A stretch of DNA of 64,000 nt from Loxodes magnus (taxonomy: Eukaryota; Ciliophora; Karyorelictea; Loxodida; Loxodidae), in NCBI GenBank assembly GCA_946699065.1, contig CAMPDV010000083.1, forward strand, positions 558,001 to 622,000. The letters are read 5' to 3'. Below, piece after piece: positions 63,152 through 64,000 of this stretch. Made by a program: the position numbers and the translations under genes. The notes beneath the pieces were generated by a model. The model was not told the origin of the DNA and did no database searches. It saw only the letters and a program-made list of their open reading frames with translations. Numbering within the stretch: the stretch's first letter is position 1; every line of letters starts with the position of its first letter.

Positions 63152-64000
63152 TCATTCAATAATTGGTTCATCAAAAATTCTACTTTCAAGCATTAGGTGG
63201 AACAAATAAGTGCTGTTTTCTAGTTTTAATTTATATGAGTGATTATTGTAAAAATGTATTGCAAGACTTTCTTTTTCTACTAGTTAAAGAATTTTAAATT
63301 TTACTTATTCTTTTGGTTTGAAGAATCATCCTCTATTAAAGGCATAAAGATTGATTAATTCTAAGTTTAAAAGGTTAGGAGTAAAATTTGGGTATTTGTT
63401 TATTACACGATTGAATAAATCAGGCCCTTCATTACAGCTTCTTGTCCAATTTTGATTTTCAATTAATTACATACTTTTCATTAAGAACTAAGAATGAGGC
63501 TACTTCATACCTATAAAGCAATTTTAAGCCATAACATTAAATTATACTTTTGTTCTGCGGCATCCTTCAGATGGAAAAGGACCAAATCTTTTTCCTAAAT
63601 ATTTATGAGGCTCTTTCATCTTTTCTATCATATTTTCAAGCATCTATTTCTAAAGTTCAGTGCTAATAAAATCAAATTTAAGTTGAGTAATTGGCTTTAT
63701 CAGAAATATATCTAAGTCCATATAAATTCCTCCATGATGTCATAAGGCACTTAAACGAGCTAAGTTAGCAAATTTTTTAGGAATCATTTTATTTTTTACA
63801 GCATTATAGTATTTTCAGATAGGAAGACCCTATAATAATTGATATTCGCTATCATAGTAAACTATATTTAAATCAAGTCCTTTATTTCAAAAGTGTCTAA
63901 ATTACCTAGGGTCAATATGTGAAGACAAAATAAATACTCGACTATTAAGAGGATGGAATTTGAAAACTGATTCAATTGAAACAAAATATCTTCCTTTTAA
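63152..64000 (-). CDS. DXD glycosyltransferase (Gly_transf_sug / GT32-like), 5' end outside the window
   Basis: 283 codons to TGA 63152-63154; a TAA follows at 63143-63145. The start lies beyond the window. The visible region has the hallmark RLSALWHHGGIYMDLDIFLI, where Asp-Leu-Asp binds the metal and nucleotide-sugar, preceded by FKFHPLNSRVFILSSHIDP and followed by FNVMAQNCFIG and NEGPDLFNRVI, in the order known for OCH1/alpha-1,4-GlcNAc-transferase-type enzymes. The Trp in ALWHHGG and several others are TGA. These enzymes transfer sugars to glycoproteins or glycolipids in the Golgi; donor and acceptor cannot be told from this sequence. Confidence 0.9.

Overview
The window is ciliate nuclear DNA. 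It is extremely AT-rich and almost nothing is open for long under the standard code. When TAA and TAG are read as Gln and in-frame TGA as Trp, well-known eukaryotic families appear: an ionotropic glutamate-receptor-like channel, a class I cyclic-nucleotide phosphodiesterase, a kelch-repeat protein, an ArfGAP, a voltage-gated K+ channel, a secreted RNase T2 and a DXD glycosyltransferase. TGA sits exactly at invariant Trp positions, for example both RNase T2 active-site motifs. TGA also lies at the natural C-terminal end of most genes, twice as a tandem TGA TGA. So UGA is probably both Trp and the working stop, as in the karyorelict nuclear code (NCBI table 27). The Condylostoma code (table 28, all three ambiguous) is the alternative. 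Because no codon is an unconditional stop, frames were chosen by protein content, not openness. Gene ends are less certain than gene bodies. Introns are tiny, mostly 16-32 nt and GT-AG, and were placed by restoring conserved motifs.

Layout: 0.4-2.3 kb glutamate-receptor-like channel (-); 3.95-5.7 kb phosphodiesterase (-); 6.4-7.3 kb kelch protein (+), divergent from the phosphodiesterase; 7.86-8.03 kb an orphan GC-richer exon-like fragment cut by the next element; 8.03-38.67 kb a near-perfect tandem array of 19 full units plus a 434-bp partial unit, about 1,590 bp each; 38.67-39.18 kb a T-rich flank; 39.7-40.7 kb ArfGAP (+); 41.4-42.5 kb an unassigned gene (+); 42.7-43.3 kb an unassigned gene (-); 44.9-49.6 kb a 1.5-kilo-residue Ser/Gln/Asn/Glu-rich protein (-); 51.6-54.4 kb K+ channel (-); 54.4-54.9 kb a small basic protein (-); 56.25-57.07 kb a coiled-coil protein (+); 57.8-58.3 kb RNase T2 (-); 59.3-61.4 kb a long coiled-coil protein (-); 63.15 kb to the window end a glycosyltransferase (-, 5' end outside).

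The array is the striking element. Each unit appears to be a compact two-gene cassette. A 142-residue protein on the minus strand carries a duplicated Cys/His motif (C-x-H ... YAK ... C-x2-C-Y-H). A 362-residue putative membrane protein lies on the plus strand. The two start codons face away from each other across a 130-bp AT-rich spacer, and the 3' ends converge or slightly overlap. One G/T site in the spacer varies among copies in a shuffled pattern. All other differences I saw are one-base homopolymer indels in a few central copies. The array interrupts both genes at its edges: its left edge cuts the zinc-motif gene after residue 83, and its right edge cuts the membrane-protein gene after about 18 residues.
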